A stretch of DNA of 16,411 nt, taken from assembly GCA_025933895.1 (NCBI GenBank), contig JAICZB010000021.1, positions 1-16,411 of the forward strand. The letters are read 5' to 3'. Source of the DNA: Thermoleophilia bacterium (GTDB lineage Bacteria > Actinomycetota > Thermoleophilia > Gaiellales > Gaiellaceae). Below, piece by piece: positions 1 through 7,906 of this stretch. Positions within the stretch are counted from its first letter, which is position 1. The number at the start of each line of letters is the position of its first letter. A program made the position numbers and the translations under genes. The notes under the pieces are model-generated. The model made no database searches. It saw nothing but the letters and a program-made list of their open reading frames with translations, and had not been told where the DNA came from.

Positions 1-299
1 GCCGCCATCGCCACCGAGACGGCGCCGTCGTACACCCGGCCGACGGCGTGCGTCGACGTGAGGTAGACCGGCGTCTCGAGCAGGCCCCACTCCCGGATCT
101 CGAGCGAGCCGGTGAGCTCCCCCGCTCCATTGAGGACGGCAATGCCAGCCGGCAGCGGCAGGGACGATGGGACGATCGCGGTCACGCCGGTTCGCTCGAC
201 GGTGACGTGTCCGACCGTCACGCCGGCGTCGGCGATCGAGTTGCGGGGCCCGGGCTCTAGCGCGCCGATGACGATGCCGTCGTCGCGGGGCCGTGACAT
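1..299 (-). CDS. Peptidase S58 (DmpA-type aminopeptidase), 3' end outside window
   Basis: N-terminal 99 residues of an open frame that runs off the left edge with no stop. The translation holds hallmarks of the DmpA/BapA family: an early GxLExGPxNSIxDAGVxVGHVTV block (about residues 12-34), a GVTAIVPS strand, then AGxAVLNGAGELTG and a LETPVYLTSTHAVGRVYD block. The family are N-terminal nucleophile hydrolases that cleave themselves and release N-terminal amino acids, including D-residues or beta-alanine, from peptides, amides or esters. The autocleavage site and catalytic Ser lie beyond the edge and cannot be checked. The ATG start fits the family N-terminus. The gene is divergent from the deacetylase-like gene, with 12 bases between start codons, and neither start has a good separate ribosome binding site. 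Its place beside an LD-carboxypeptidase and a peptide importer suggests peptide catabolism (inference). Confidence 0.85.
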   Translation of the reverse strand, partial: MSRPRDDGIVIGALEPGPRNSIADAGVTVGHVTVERTGVTAIVPSSLPLPAGIAVLNGAGELTGSLEIREWGLLETPVYLTSTHAVGRVYDGAVSVAMA

Positions 300-305
300 G
301 GTGCG

Positions 306-311
306 ACCCTA
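306..311 (-). promoter_or_regulatory. Candidate -10 box of the S58 peptidase gene (possibly leaderless)
   Basis: Read on the minus strand, TAGGGT lies 5 bases before the ATG of the S58 gene. It matches the usual actinobacterial -10 form (TAG-purine-purine-T). No convincing -35 box is present. The spacing fits transcription starting at or close to the ATG, giving a leaderless mRNA. The same bases contain AGGG, which could instead act as a weak Shine-Dalgarno site. Only a transcription start map would tell these apart. Confidence 0.35.
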
Positions 312-1337
312 ATGCTGCCGTTCGTCTGGAGCGACGACTGTCTCCGGCACGAGCCGGTGGCGGAGATGTGGGTCGGCGTGCGGACGACGGCGACGGAGGT
401 GCCGGCGCGCGCGGTCGCGATACGCAAGGCGCTCGCCGCGGCAGGCGCACGCGAGGTAACCGCGACCGCGCACGACGATTCGGCGCTGCTGGCGGTACAC
501 GACCCCGCGCTCGTCGAGTTCCTGCGCACGGCGTGGGACGAGTGGTCGGCCGCGGCCCTTCCTTCCGATCGCGTCGTCCCGTACGTCTTCGCGCGCTCCG
601 AGCTGACGAGCGGGCGAACGCCCGCGACTCCGGCGGCCGTGTGGGCGCGGCCCGGGCTCTTCGCCTACGACACGATGACGCTGATCGGGCCGGGAACGTG
701 GGAGGCGGCGCGCGCGGCGGTCGACGTCGCGCTGACGGCGGTCGACCTCGTCACAGGCCGCGAGCGACTCGCGTACGCCTGCTGCCGGCCGCCCGGACAC
801 CACGTCACGCGCTCGCTCTACGGCGGCTCGTGCTACCTCAACAACACGGCGATCGCCGCCGCCGCCCTCCACACGCGAGTCGGGGGCCCGGTCGCCGTCG
901 TCGACATCGACGCCCATCACGGCAACGGGACGCAGGAACTGTTCCTCGGCCGCAGCGACGTGCTCACCGCGTCGGTGCACGTCGACCCGGGCACGGGCTG
1001 GTTCCCGCACTTCCTCGGCTTCGCCGCCGAGAACGACGACGCGAACCTCAACCTGCCGCTCGCACCGGGAACCGGCGACGACGAGTGGCTCGCGGCCGTC
1101 CGGGAGGCAGCGGAGTTCGCAGCCCCCGCGCAGGCGCTCGTCGTCGCGCTCGGCGTCGACGCGGCCGCCGGCGATCCCGAGAGCCCGCTCGAGGTGACTG
1201 CGGCCGGCTATCGCGAGGCGGGCCGGATCCTCGGCGGGCTCGGACTCCCGACCGTCGTCGTCCAGGAGGGCGGCTACGACCTCGAGACGATCGGGCCGCT
1301 CGTGGTCGAGACCCTGACCGGTCTCGCAACGGTGTAG
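312..1337 (+). CDS. Histone deacetylase / acetylpolyamine amidohydrolase-like zinc hydrolase
   Basis: 341-residue cytosolic protein of the arginase/deacetylase superfamily. Bacterial members remove acetyl groups from polyamines, acetoin-linked or other small N-acetyl substrates. All catalytic landmarks are visible: the His-His pair in RPPGHH (H163, H164), zinc ligands in DIDAHHGNG (D200, H202) and in GVDAAAGDP (D283), and the transition-state Tyr in QEGGYDLE (Y322). Length is normal for the bacterial family. The first ATG is preferred because the segment before the next ATG (366) already matches the family N-terminus. No Shine-Dalgarno site precedes it, so translation may be leaderless. It opens the plus-strand run and is followed after 9 bases by the S66 peptidase gene. 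The substrate is unknown; peptide context suggests N-acetylated peptides or amino sugars as alternatives to polyamines. Confidence 0.9.
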   Translation: MLPFVWSDDCLRHEPVAEMWVGVRTTATEVPARAVAIRKALAAAGAREVTATAHDDSALLAVHDPALVEFLRTAWDEWSAAALPSDRVVPYVFARSELTSGRTPATPAAVWARPGLFAYDTMTLIGPGTWEAARAAVDVALTAVDLVTGRERLAYACCRPPGHHVTRSLYGGSCYLNNTAIAAAALHTRVGGPVAVVDIDAHHGNGTQELFLGRSDVLTASVHVDPGTGWFPHFLGFAAENDDANLNLPLAPGTGDDEWLAAVREAAEFAAPAQALVVALGVDAAAGDPESPLEVTAAGYREAGRILGGLGLPTVVVQEGGYDLETIGPLVVETLTGLATV

Positions 1338-1346
1338 AACACGCCG

Positions 1347-2294
1347 ATGAGACCCCTGCCTGACGGCGGCACGATCGGCGTCGCCGCGCTCGCGAGCTCC
1401 TACGACATGCGTTCGGAGGTCGAGCGCGGCGTCGAATGGTGGGAGAGCCACGGCTATCGGGTGAAGCTCGCGCCGGGCGTCTATGCGCGCGACGACTACG
1501 TCGCCGGCGACGCCCGCAGCCGCGCCGACGACCTCCACGCGCTCTTCGCCGACCCGGAGGTGGACGTCGTCCAGACACTCCAGGGCGGGTTCGGCTCGAG
1601 CGAGATGATCCCCCAACTCGACTTCGAGCTCATCGCGGCGAACCCGAAGCCGTTCGTCGGCTACTCCGACATCACGTCGCTCCACGTACCGATCCGGCAG
1701 CGCACCGGCTTCCCCACGTTCTACGGGTACGGCCTGATGGGCGTCGGCGACAAGGACACGAGCGACTTCACGCACGAGCGCCTGCTCGCCGTGCTCCGCG
1801 GCGACGTCGCGGGCGAGGTGCCGCGCGACCCCGACGACCCGTACGTGCGCGCGATCGCCCCCGGCCGCGCGACCGCTCCGCTCGTCGGCGGTTGCCTGTG
1901 GCTCCTGCTCCAGACGCTCGGAACGCCGTGGGAGCTCGAGACCGACGGCGCGATCCTCTTCTTCGAGGACACGCACGCCCCGCCCTACTACATCGATGGG
2001 CAGCTGACGCAGCTCCGCCACGCCGGCAAGCTCGACGGCCTGGCCGGCGTCGTCGTCGGCGAGATGAACAAGTGCGACTACGGAGACCTGTCGCGCGACG
2101 TCTCCGACTGGCGGGCGACGAAGTCCATCGAGGACGTGCTCGACAAGCACCTGCAGCCGCTCGGGGTGCCCGTTCTCTACAAGCTCCCGCTCGGACACGG
2201 CAAGCACCAGGCTTCCATTCCGCTGGGGGTCCGTTGTACGCTCGACGCGGACGCACGCACGTTGACGGTGGACGAATCGCCGTTCAAGGGCTGA
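1347..2294 (+). CDS. LD-carboxypeptidase, peptidase family S66 (LdcA/MccF-like)
   Basis: 315 residues, the usual length for S66. Family members are cytosolic serine peptidases. LdcA-type enzymes remove the terminal D-Ala from murein tetrapeptides during wall recycling; MccF-type enzymes inactivate peptide-nucleotide antibiotics. Motifs seen in order: LQGGFGSSEM (78-87), then NPKPFVGYSDIT with the nucleophile Ser (S107), the GGCLWLL block near 181, ILFFEDTH with the catalytic Glu (E207), and LPLGHGKH with the catalytic His (H284). The Ser-Glu-His order and spacing match the known triad. There is no signal peptide. The gene starts 9 bases after the deacetylase-like gene and ends 14 bases before the solute-binding protein gene, so it is very likely cotranscribed with the importer. 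This suggests it trims imported D-amino-acid-containing peptides (inference). MccF-type detoxification cannot be excluded. Confidence 0.9.
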   Translation: MRPLPDGGTIGVAALASSYDMRSEVERGVEWWESHGYRVKLAPGVYARDDYVAGDARSRADDLHALFADPEVDVVQTLQGGFGSSEMIPQLDFELIAANPKPFVGYSDITSLHVPIRQRTGFPTFYGYGLMGVGDKDTSDFTHERLLAVLRGDVAGEVPRDPDDPYVRAIAPGRATAPLVGGCLWLLLQTLGTPWELETDGAILFFEDTHAPPYYIDGQLTQLRHAGKLDGLAGVVVGEMNKCDYGDLSRDVSDWRATKSIEDVLDKHLQPLGVPVLYKLPLGHGKHQASIPLGVRCTLDADARTLTVDESPFKG

Positions 2295-2308
2295 CGAGGG
2301 AGGGCGAG

Positions 2309-3946
2309 ATGCGTAAGAGGTGGCTGGCGGCGGCTCCACTGATCATCGCCGCGCTGATCTTTGCGACGACTGCGACCGGGTCCGGGAAGAAGGCGGCGGC
2401 GAGCGGAGGCACATTCCGCGTCGGCACGGCCTCGGGCATCGACTCGCTCAACCCGTTCGTCGCGTTCAACCAGGACGCCTACAGCACGTTCGAATACATC
2501 TATCCGGTCCTCGTCCAGTACAACAGCCACCTGAAGTTCGCGCCGTTCTTCGCGCGCTCGTGGCACTCGTCGAACCACGGCAAGACGTGGACGTTCAAGA
2601 CGCAGCCCCACGCGAAATGGAGCGACGGCAAGCCGCTCACGGCGGCAGACGCGGCGTGGACGATCAACATCGCGATCAAGTACGAGGGCGGGGCGACGGC
2701 GAACCTCGCCGGCCTCGTCGCGCACATCACCAAGGCGAGCGCGCCCAACGCGACGACACTCGTCGTCCACTACAAGCAGGCGGCGGGGAACGTGCTCGGC
2801 CAGTTCCAGCAGTTCTTCATCCTCCCGAAGCACATCTGGGCGCAGCACCTCGGCCACAAGGGAGCCGGGCTGAAGAGATTTGCCAACGGCGCTCCGGTCG
2901 TCGGCTCGGGCCCCTTCAACCTCGTCAAGTACACGCCGAAGTCGATCGCGCTGTTCCAGCGGAACTCCTCGTACTGGGGCGTGAAGCCGAAGGTCCAGGG
3001 ATTCGGCCTGCAGCAGTTCTCCAACGACGACGCGATGGTGCAGGCGTTGAAGGCGCACCAGCTCGACGCGCTCGAGACCGTGCCGGCGACGGCGATCAAG
3101 ACGCTGCGCAACTCGGGCTTCGCCGTCTCGGACGTGCCGGGCCTCGACCAGACCGACTTCATCATCAACTCGAACCCGAAGAAGAAGAAGCACCGCGAGC
3201 TCCTCAACCTCAAGGTCAAGGAGGCGTTCGACCACGCGATCGACCGCAAGAAGATCGACAGCGTCACCTTCCTCGGCGCGGCGCAGCCCGCGAACTCGAT
3301 CATCCCCGCAACGACCGGCTCCTGGCACAACCCGCACCTGAAGACGGTCAGCTTCAACCTCGACCTTGCGAACAAGATCCTGGACAAGGCCGGCTTCAAG
3401 CGCGGCTCGGGCGGTATCCGCCTCGCGCACGGGAAGAAGATGTCCTACAACGTCATCACGCCGACCGACGTGCAGAGCATCCCGCGTACCTTCCAGATCA
3501 TCCAGACCGACTTCAAGAAGATCGGCGTGCAGCTGAACCAGAAGGCGCTCGACTCGAGCACGGCCTTCTCGGTCATGTCGGGCCCGAACAACACGTACCA
3601 GGGCTTCGACCTGGCGATGTGGGACTGGACTGCGCTGATCGACCCCGACTTCATGCTCTCGGTCGTGACGTGCGACCAGTACGGCGGCTGGAGCGACTCG
3701 GGCTACTGCAACAAGAAGTACGACCGCATGTACTCGAAGCAGCAGTTGACGCCGAACCAGACCAAGAGGCGCCAGATCGTCTGGCAGATGCAGGCGTACC
3801 TGTACAAGCAGCGGCCGTACCTCTGGCTCGCGAACGACGACTCGGTCAGCGCGGTCTCGAAGAGCTGGGTCGGCTTCAAGAACACGGCGCAGGGGCCGTT
3901 CAACGAGCTCAACATCCAGGGCCTGACGCAGGTGCACCAGAAGTAG
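2309..3946 (+). CDS. ABC transporter solute-binding protein, family 5 (peptide/nickel type)
   Basis: 545-residue extracytoplasmic binding protein of the Dpp/Opp class. The start is the ATG 7 bases after a strong GAGGGAGGG site. An in-frame open reading runs back to 1436 but overlaps the S66 gene and reads as shadow sequence. Residues 1-24 form a Sec signal: basic MRKR, a hydrophobic core, then ATATGSG. The mature protein starts with GGTFRVGTASGIDSLNPF, typical of SBP family 5, and has the WTFKTQPHAKWSDGKPLTAADAAW block near residues 93-116. Binding specificity cannot be read from sequence. Unusually there is no lipobox Cys at the end of the signal, whereas most Gram-positive binding proteins are lipoproteins. 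It is followed closely by two permeases and two ATPases, giving a complete importer. Confidence 0.93.
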   Translation: MRKRWLAAAPLIIAALIFATTATGSGKKAAASGGTFRVGTASGIDSLNPFVAFNQDAYSTFEYIYPVLVQYNSHLKFAPFFARSWHSSNHGKTWTFKTQPHAKWSDGKPLTAADAAWTINIAIKYEGGATANLAGLVAHITKASAPNATTLVVHYKQAAGNVLGQFQQFFILPKHIWAQHLGHKGAGLKRFANGAPVVGSGPFNLVKYTPKSIALFQRNSSYWGVKPKVQGFGLQQFSNDDAMVQALKAHQLDALETVPATAIKTLRNSGFAVSDVPGLDQTDFIINSNPKKKKHRELLNLKVKEAFDHAIDRKKIDSVTFLGAAQPANSIIPATTGSWHNPHLKTVSFNLDLANKILDKAGFKRGSGGIRLAHGKKMSYNVITPTDVQSIPRTFQIIQTDFKKIGVQLNQKALDSSTAFSVMSGPNNTYQGFDLAMWDWTALIDPDFMLSVVTCDQYGGWSDSGYCNKKYDRMYSKQQLTPNQTKRRQIVWQMQAYLYKQRPYLWLANDDSVSAVSKSWVGFKNTAQGPFNELNIQGLTQVHQK

Positions 3947-3950
3947 GAGG
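3944..3950 (+). promoter_or_regulatory. Ribosome binding site fused to stop codon, sets GTG start of permease
   Basis: TAGGAGG: the stop codon of the binding-protein gene is the first part of a near-perfect Shine-Dalgarno site, 6 bases before the GTG of the first permease. It supports that GTG as the true start and implies translational coupling of the two genes. Confidence 0.8.
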
Positions 3951-3956
3951 TTCCTC

Positions 3957-4919
3957 GTGCGGGGGATCGACTACGTCCTGAAGCGGATCGGCTTCGCCGT
4001 CGTCACGATCTTCGTGGCGGTGACGATCAACTTCGTCCTCTTCCGCCTCGCACCCGGCAGCGCCGTCACGAACCTCTCCCGCGTGCCGCACGCGACGCAG
4101 CAGCTGCGGCACGCGCTCGAGGTGCAGTTCGGGCTCGACAAGTCGAAGGGCGAGCAGTACGTCATCTACCTGAAGCAGCTCCTGCACGGGAACCTCGGCG
4201 TCTCGTTCGAGTACGAGCAGCCCGTGTCGAAGGAACTGCGCATCGCGCTGATCAACACGCTGCCGATGGTCACGCTCGGGACGCTCTTCTCGATCCTGAT
4301 CGGCACGCTCACGGGGGTGATCGCAGCCTGGCGCCGCGGCACGCCCGTCGAGGCGCTGACCGTCTCGAGCGCGCTCGGCTTCTACTCGATGCCGACGCAG
4401 TGGCTCGGCCTGATGCTGATCATCATCTTCTCGGGAGTCCTGCCGACCGGCGGGATGACGAACGAGTTCCTGCTCAACCCGGGGTTCTGGCAGCACCTGA
4501 AAGACCTCGCGTCGCACATCGTCCTGCCGTCGCTCACGCTCGGGCTCGTCCTGTACGGCGAGTACACCCTGATCGTGCGATCGGCGATGCTCGAGACGCT
4601 CGGCGAGGACTACATCCTCACGGCACGAGCGAAGGGCCTGAAGCCCTGGACGATCGTGCGCAAGCACGCGTTGCGGAACGCGATGCTGCCGATCACGACC
4701 CTCGTCGCGCTTTCGCTCGGCTACATCGTCGCCGGCGCGATCCTGATCGAGATCGTGTTCTCGTGGCCGGGCATCGGTCGTGCCGTCTACGAGGCCGTCC
4801 TGCAGCGTGACTACCCGATGCTGCAGGGCGCGTTCCTGCTCCTCACGATCTCGGTCGTGATCTGCAACCTGATCGCCGACCTCCTCTACTTCAAGCTCGA
4901 CCCGAGGATCACCGAGTGA
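3957..4919 (+). CDS. ABC transporter permease, DppB/OppB type
   Basis: 320-residue inner-membrane permease (binding-protein-dependent transport system inner membrane component). An N-terminal helix (about 11-30) is followed by the extracytoplasmic segment usual in DppB, containing YLKQLLHGNLGVSF (71-84). Further helices lie near 103-124, 135-162, 187-210, 246-268 and 290-310. The EAA coupling loop that contacts the ATPases is clear: EDYILTARAKGLKPW then HALRNAMLPI (217-246). The family-typical FSWPGIGR lies at 268-275. It begins with GTG. It pairs with the following DppC-like permease to form the membrane channel of the peptide-type importer. Confidence 0.94.
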   Translation: MRGIDYVLKRIGFAVVTIFVAVTINFVLFRLAPGSAVTNLSRVPHATQQLRHALEVQFGLDKSKGEQYVIYLKQLLHGNLGVSFEYEQPVSKELRIALINTLPMVTLGTLFSILIGTLTGVIAAWRRGTPVEALTVSSALGFYSMPTQWLGLMLIIIFSGVLPTGGMTNEFLLNPGFWQHLKDLASHIVLPSLTLGLVLYGEYTLIVRSAMLETLGEDYILTARAKGLKPWTIVRKHALRNAMLPITTLVALSLGYIVAGAILIEIVFSWPGIGRAVYEAVLQRDYPMLQGAFLLLTISVVICNLIADLLYFKLDPRITE

Positions 4920-4952
4920 GCGTAGGCTCGGCGGAGCTCACCCAGGAGCGGA

Positions 4953-4973
4953 GGCGCCGGCGTGTACGGCGCC
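4953..4973 (+). repeat. Inverted repeat / hairpin between the two permease genes
   Basis: GGCGCCG, a 7-base loop, then CGGCGCC: a perfect 7-bp GC stem inside the 64-base gap between the permease genes, which is the longest gap in this operon. It ends 10 bases before the second permease ATG. No T-tract follows, so it is not a standard terminator. It could affect mRNA stability or relative permease expression, or be chance in GC-rich DNA. Confidence 0.4.
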
Positions 4974-4983
4974 GGAGCGGGAA

Positions 4984-5934
4984 ATGACCAATGTCGCTCC
5001 TCTGATCGAGGCGCCGGCGGAGGTCGAGTCGAGCCGCCGGGGATTCCTGTTCCAGACGCTTCGCCGGCGGCCCGCCGCCGTGATCGGAGCCACCATCCTC
5101 GTGCTCGTCGGGCTCACCGCGGTCCTCGCACCGTGGATCGCTCCCTACGGCCTGCACACCCAGGTCGGGCGCGTCTTCGGGCACCCGTCGTGGAGGCACC
5201 CGCTCGGCCTCGACGACGGCGGCATCGACATGGTCACGCTCCTCATGTGGGGCGTGCGCGTCTCGCTCGTCGTCGGCTTCGCCGCGACCTTCGTCTCTAT
5301 GGCCATCGGTGGCGCGATCGGCGTGGTTGCCGGCTACTTCGGCGGCGTGGTCGACACGATCCTGATGCGGATCACCGACTACTTCCTCGTCGTGCCGGAC
5401 GTGCCGCTGATGATCGTCGTCGCCGCGATCTGGGGCCCGAGCCTCTTCCACATCATCATCGTGATCGGGATCCTCCTGTGGACGAGCACGGCGCGCGTGA
5501 TCCGGGCGCAGGTGAAGAGCGTTCGGGAGCGCGTGTACGTGAAGCGGGCACGGGCGCTCGGTGCCGGCCACACGCGGATCGTGTTGCGGCACGTGCTGCC
5601 GCAGGTCGCGCCGCTCCTGATCGCGAACACCGTGCTCACGATCGCCGTCGCGATCTTTGACGAGACGGCGCTCTCGTTCCTCGGCCTCGGCGACCCGAGC
5701 ACCACCTCGCTGGGGCAGGTGATCGAGCACGCGTTCGAGCGGACGGCGATCTCCTCCGGCGCCTGGTGGGCGATCGTGCCTCCGGGCGCGCTGGTGGCCC
5801 TGATCATCCTCGCGTGCAGCCTGGTGGGCGGCTCGCTCGAGGACGCGCTCAACCCGCGCCTGCGCGTCGCGCACCTGTCCGCGCGCACGTTCCGGCTGCG
5901 GCCGCTCGTCGGCCGGGGAACGGATGCGCTGTGA
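4984..5934 (+). CDS. ABC transporter permease, DppC/OppC type
   Basis: 316-residue inner-membrane permease. A cytoplasmic N-terminus (1-30, with FQTLRRRPAAVIG) leads into the first helix (31-50). The HPLGLDDGGIDMVTLLMWGVRVSL segment (72-95) is the standard DppC signature after the first loop. Later helices lie near 95-117, 137-166, 207-226 and 264-284. The EAA loop is at 182-206 (RVYVKRARALGAG then RHVLPQ). The end of its reading frame overlaps the first ATPase gene by 4 bases (GTGA), so the two are translationally coupled. The substrate is presumed to be peptides. Confidence 0.94.
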   Translation: MTNVAPLIEAPAEVESSRRGFLFQTLRRRPAAVIGATILVLVGLTAVLAPWIAPYGLHTQVGRVFGHPSWRHPLGLDDGGIDMVTLLMWGVRVSLVVGFAATFVSMAIGGAIGVVAGYFGGVVDTILMRITDYFLVVPDVPLMIVVAAIWGPSLFHIIIVIGILLWTSTARVIRAQVKSVRERVYVKRARALGAGHTRIVLRHVLPQVAPLLIANTVLTIAVAIFDETALSFLGLGDPSTTSLGQVIEHAFERTAISSGAWWAIVPPGALVALIILACSLVGGSLEDALNPRLRVAHLSARTFRLRPLVGRGTDAL

Positions 5935-6899
5935 GCGCTCCGCTGCTCCGGGTCGAGGACCTCCACGTCTGGTTCGACCTCGCGGAAGGCGGCGAGCTGC
6001 ATGCCGTTCAGGGCGTCGGCCTCTCGCTCGAGCCGGGCGAGCGTCTCGGGCTCGTCGGCGAGTCCGGGTGCGGGAAGACGACGACGGCCCTCGCGATCAT
6101 GGGGCTGCTGCCGCCGAGCGCGAGCGTGTCCGGCCGCGTGTTGATCGACGGGACGGACATCCTCTCGGGCGGCGAGGCGGCGATGCGGCCGCACCGGTGG
6201 GTGGACGTGGCGATCGTCTTCCAGGGCGCCATGAACGCGCTGAACCCGGTGCGCACCATCGGCGAGCAGATCGTCGAGAGCCTCGAGCTCCACAATCGCG
6301 CCAGGGGGACGGCTGCCCGCTCCCGGACCGCCGAGCTGCTCGAGGCCGTGGGGATCCCGGCCGGCCGCGCCGCGCGCTATCCGCACGAGCTGTCAGGCGG
6401 GATGCGACAGCGGGCGGCGATCGCGATGGCGCTCTCGTGCGATCCGAGGGTGCTGATCGCCGACGAGCCGACGACAGCGCTCGACGTGATGGTGCAGGCG
6501 CAGATCCTCGAGCTGCTCGACGCGCTCTGCCGGGACTTCGGGCTGGCGCTCGTCCTCGTCACGCACGACCTACCCGTCGTCGCCCAGCTCTGCGACCGCT
6601 GCGCCGTGATGTACGCCGGCGAGATCGTCGAGCGCGGGCCGCTCGACCTCCTCTACCACTCGCCCGGCCACCCGTACAGCCGGATGCTGTTCGCGGCGTC
6701 GCCCGATCTCGCCGGGCTGGACGAGCCGGTGCTCTCGATCCCGGGTGCGCCGCCGCGCCTCGACCGGCCGATCGACGGCTGTCCGTTCCGGCCGCGCTGC
6801 GACTCGGCCTTCGCAGCGTGTGTCGAGCGGCCGAGCCTGCAGGAGGTGGCAGAAGACCACGCTGCCGCCTGTCATCTCAACGATCGCGTGCCGGCATGA
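5931..6899 (+). CDS. Oligopeptide ABC transporter ATPase, DppD/OppD type
   Basis: 322 residues. The start is the GTG that overlaps the permease stop by 4 bases; longer in-frame readings run back into the permease gene and are shadow. Walker A is GESGCGKTT (43-51), the signature is LSGGMRQR (154-161), Walker B is VLIADEP with catalytic E179, and the H-loop is H212. The C-terminal oligopeptide-transport domain holds C284, C290 and C297 (C-x5-C-x6-C) plus C314. This matches the cysteine set that binds a [4Fe-4S] cluster in DppD-type ATPases. It acts on the cytoplasmic face as a heterodimer with the next gene's product. It overlaps that gene by 4 bases (ATGA). Confidence 0.95.
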   Translation: MSAPLLRVEDLHVWFDLAEGGELHAVQGVGLSLEPGERLGLVGESGCGKTTTALAIMGLLPPSASVSGRVLIDGTDILSGGEAAMRPHRWVDVAIVFQGAMNALNPVRTIGEQIVESLELHNRARGTAARSRTAELLEAVGIPAGRAARYPHELSGGMRQRAAIAMALSCDPRVLIADEPTTALDVMVQAQILELLDALCRDFGLALVLVTHDLPVVAQLCDRCAVMYAGEIVERGPLDLLYHSPGHPYSRMLFAASPDLAGLDEPVLSIPGAPPRLDRPIDGCPFRPRCDSAFAACVERPSLQEVAEDHAAACHLNDRVPA

Positions 6900-7906
6900 G
6901 CGCGGAGCCGACAGTGCTCGAGGTCGACGATCTGGTCGTGCACTACCCGATCCACCGCGGCATCGTGGGGACGGTCACCCGCCAACCGCGCCGGATGGTG
7001 CACGCGGTCGAGGGCGTGTCGCTCTCGCTGCAGGGCGGGGAGATGCTCGCGCTCGTCGGCGAGTCGGGCTGCGGCAAGACGACGACCGCGCAGGCGGTGC
7101 TGCGCCTCGTCGATCCGGTGTCGGGCTCGATCCGCTTCGGCGGCCGCGACCTCGTGCCGCTCGGCTCCCGCGAGCTGCGCCCGCTGCGCCGCCGGATCCA
7201 GGTCGTCTACCAGGATCCCTACGAGTCGCTCGACCCGCGCTTCCGGGTGCGCGCCGTGGTCGAGGAGCCGCTCCTGATCCACGGCCTCGGCGGCTCCAAG
7301 AGCGAGCGCTCCGCGCACGTCGAGGAGGCGCTGCGTCGCGTCGAGCTCTCGCCGCCGGAGCTCTATCTCGACCGCTTCCCGCACGAGCTCTCCGGCGGGC
7401 AGCGGCAGCGCGTGGCGATCGCGGCGGCGCTCGTCCTCGAGCCGGAGGTGCTCGTCGCCGACGAGCCGGTCTCCATGCTCGACGTCTCGGTCCGGGCGGG
7501 AGTTCTCAACGTCCTCGACGGCCTGCGCCGCGACGGCCTCGCGATCCTGATGATCACGCACGACCTCTCGACGGCGGCCCGCTTCGCGCAGCGGATAGCG
7601 GTCATGTACCTCGGCCGGATCGTGGAGGAAGGGCCTGCGGCCGCGGTCGTGCGGAACCCGCAGCACCCATACACGAAGGCGCTGCTCTCGGTCGTGCCGC
7701 GGCGCGATCCGCGTGACCGGCACCGGCCGCAGATCCTGCAGGGCGAGACACCGGACGCGGTCGCGATCCCGAGCGGCTGCCGCTTCCATCCCCGCTGCCC
7801 GGTCGCGATCGACCGCTGCGCGGTGGAGGATCCGAGCCTCGCCCAACCGGCCTCAGCCGGGGACGGTCACCGCGCTGCTTGCCTCCTTTTGCCGGCCGGG
7901 CGCTGA
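6896..7906 (+). CDS. Oligopeptide ABC transporter ATPase, DppF/OppF type
   Basis: 336 residues starting at the ATG that overlaps the previous stop by 4 bases. Walker A is GESGCGKTTT (55-64). The family-typical QDPYESLDPR follows at 106-115. The signature is LSGGQRQRV (165-173), Walker B is VLVADEP with E190, and the H-loop is H222. The C-terminal domain again has the C-x5-C-x6-C pattern (C295, C301, C308) and C329. It is the second ATPase subunit of the importer and the last gene of the plus-strand operon. Its final 54 bases, including the codon for C329, overlap the 3' end of the convergent patatin gene, so the two transcripts are complementary there. Confidence 0.95.
   Translation: MSAEPTVLEVDDLVVHYPIHRGIVGTVTRQPRRMVHAVEGVSLSLQGGEMLALVGESGCGKTTTAQAVLRLVDPVSGSIRFGGRDLVPLGSRELRPLRRRIQVVYQDPYESLDPRFRVRAVVEEPLLIHGLGGSKSERSAHVEEALRRVELSPPELYLDRFPHELSGGQRQRVAIAAALVLEPEVLVADEPVSMLDVSVRAGVLNVLDGLRRDGLAILMITHDLSTAARFAQRIAVMYLGRIVEEGPAAAVVRNPQHPYTKALLSVVPRRDPRDRHRPQILQGETPDAVAIPSGCRFHPRCPVAIDRCAVEDPSLAQPASAGDGHRAACLLLPAGR

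Noticed and set aside
1436..2308. N-terminal extension of the solute-binding protein frame inside the S66 gene
   Set aside because: Arg-rich shadow sequence; the true start at 2309 has a strong ribosome binding site and begins a clear signal peptide.
309..2339. 676-codon open frame on the minus strand opposite the deacetylase-like and S66 genes
   Set aside because: Arg/Val/Asp-rich low-complexity product, typical of the antisense shadow of GC-rich genes; it covers two genes with intact catalytic motifs.
2177..3937. 586-codon minus-strand open frame opposite the solute-binding protein
   Set aside because: Shadow composition, no recognisable motif, fully antisense to a clear family-5 binding protein.
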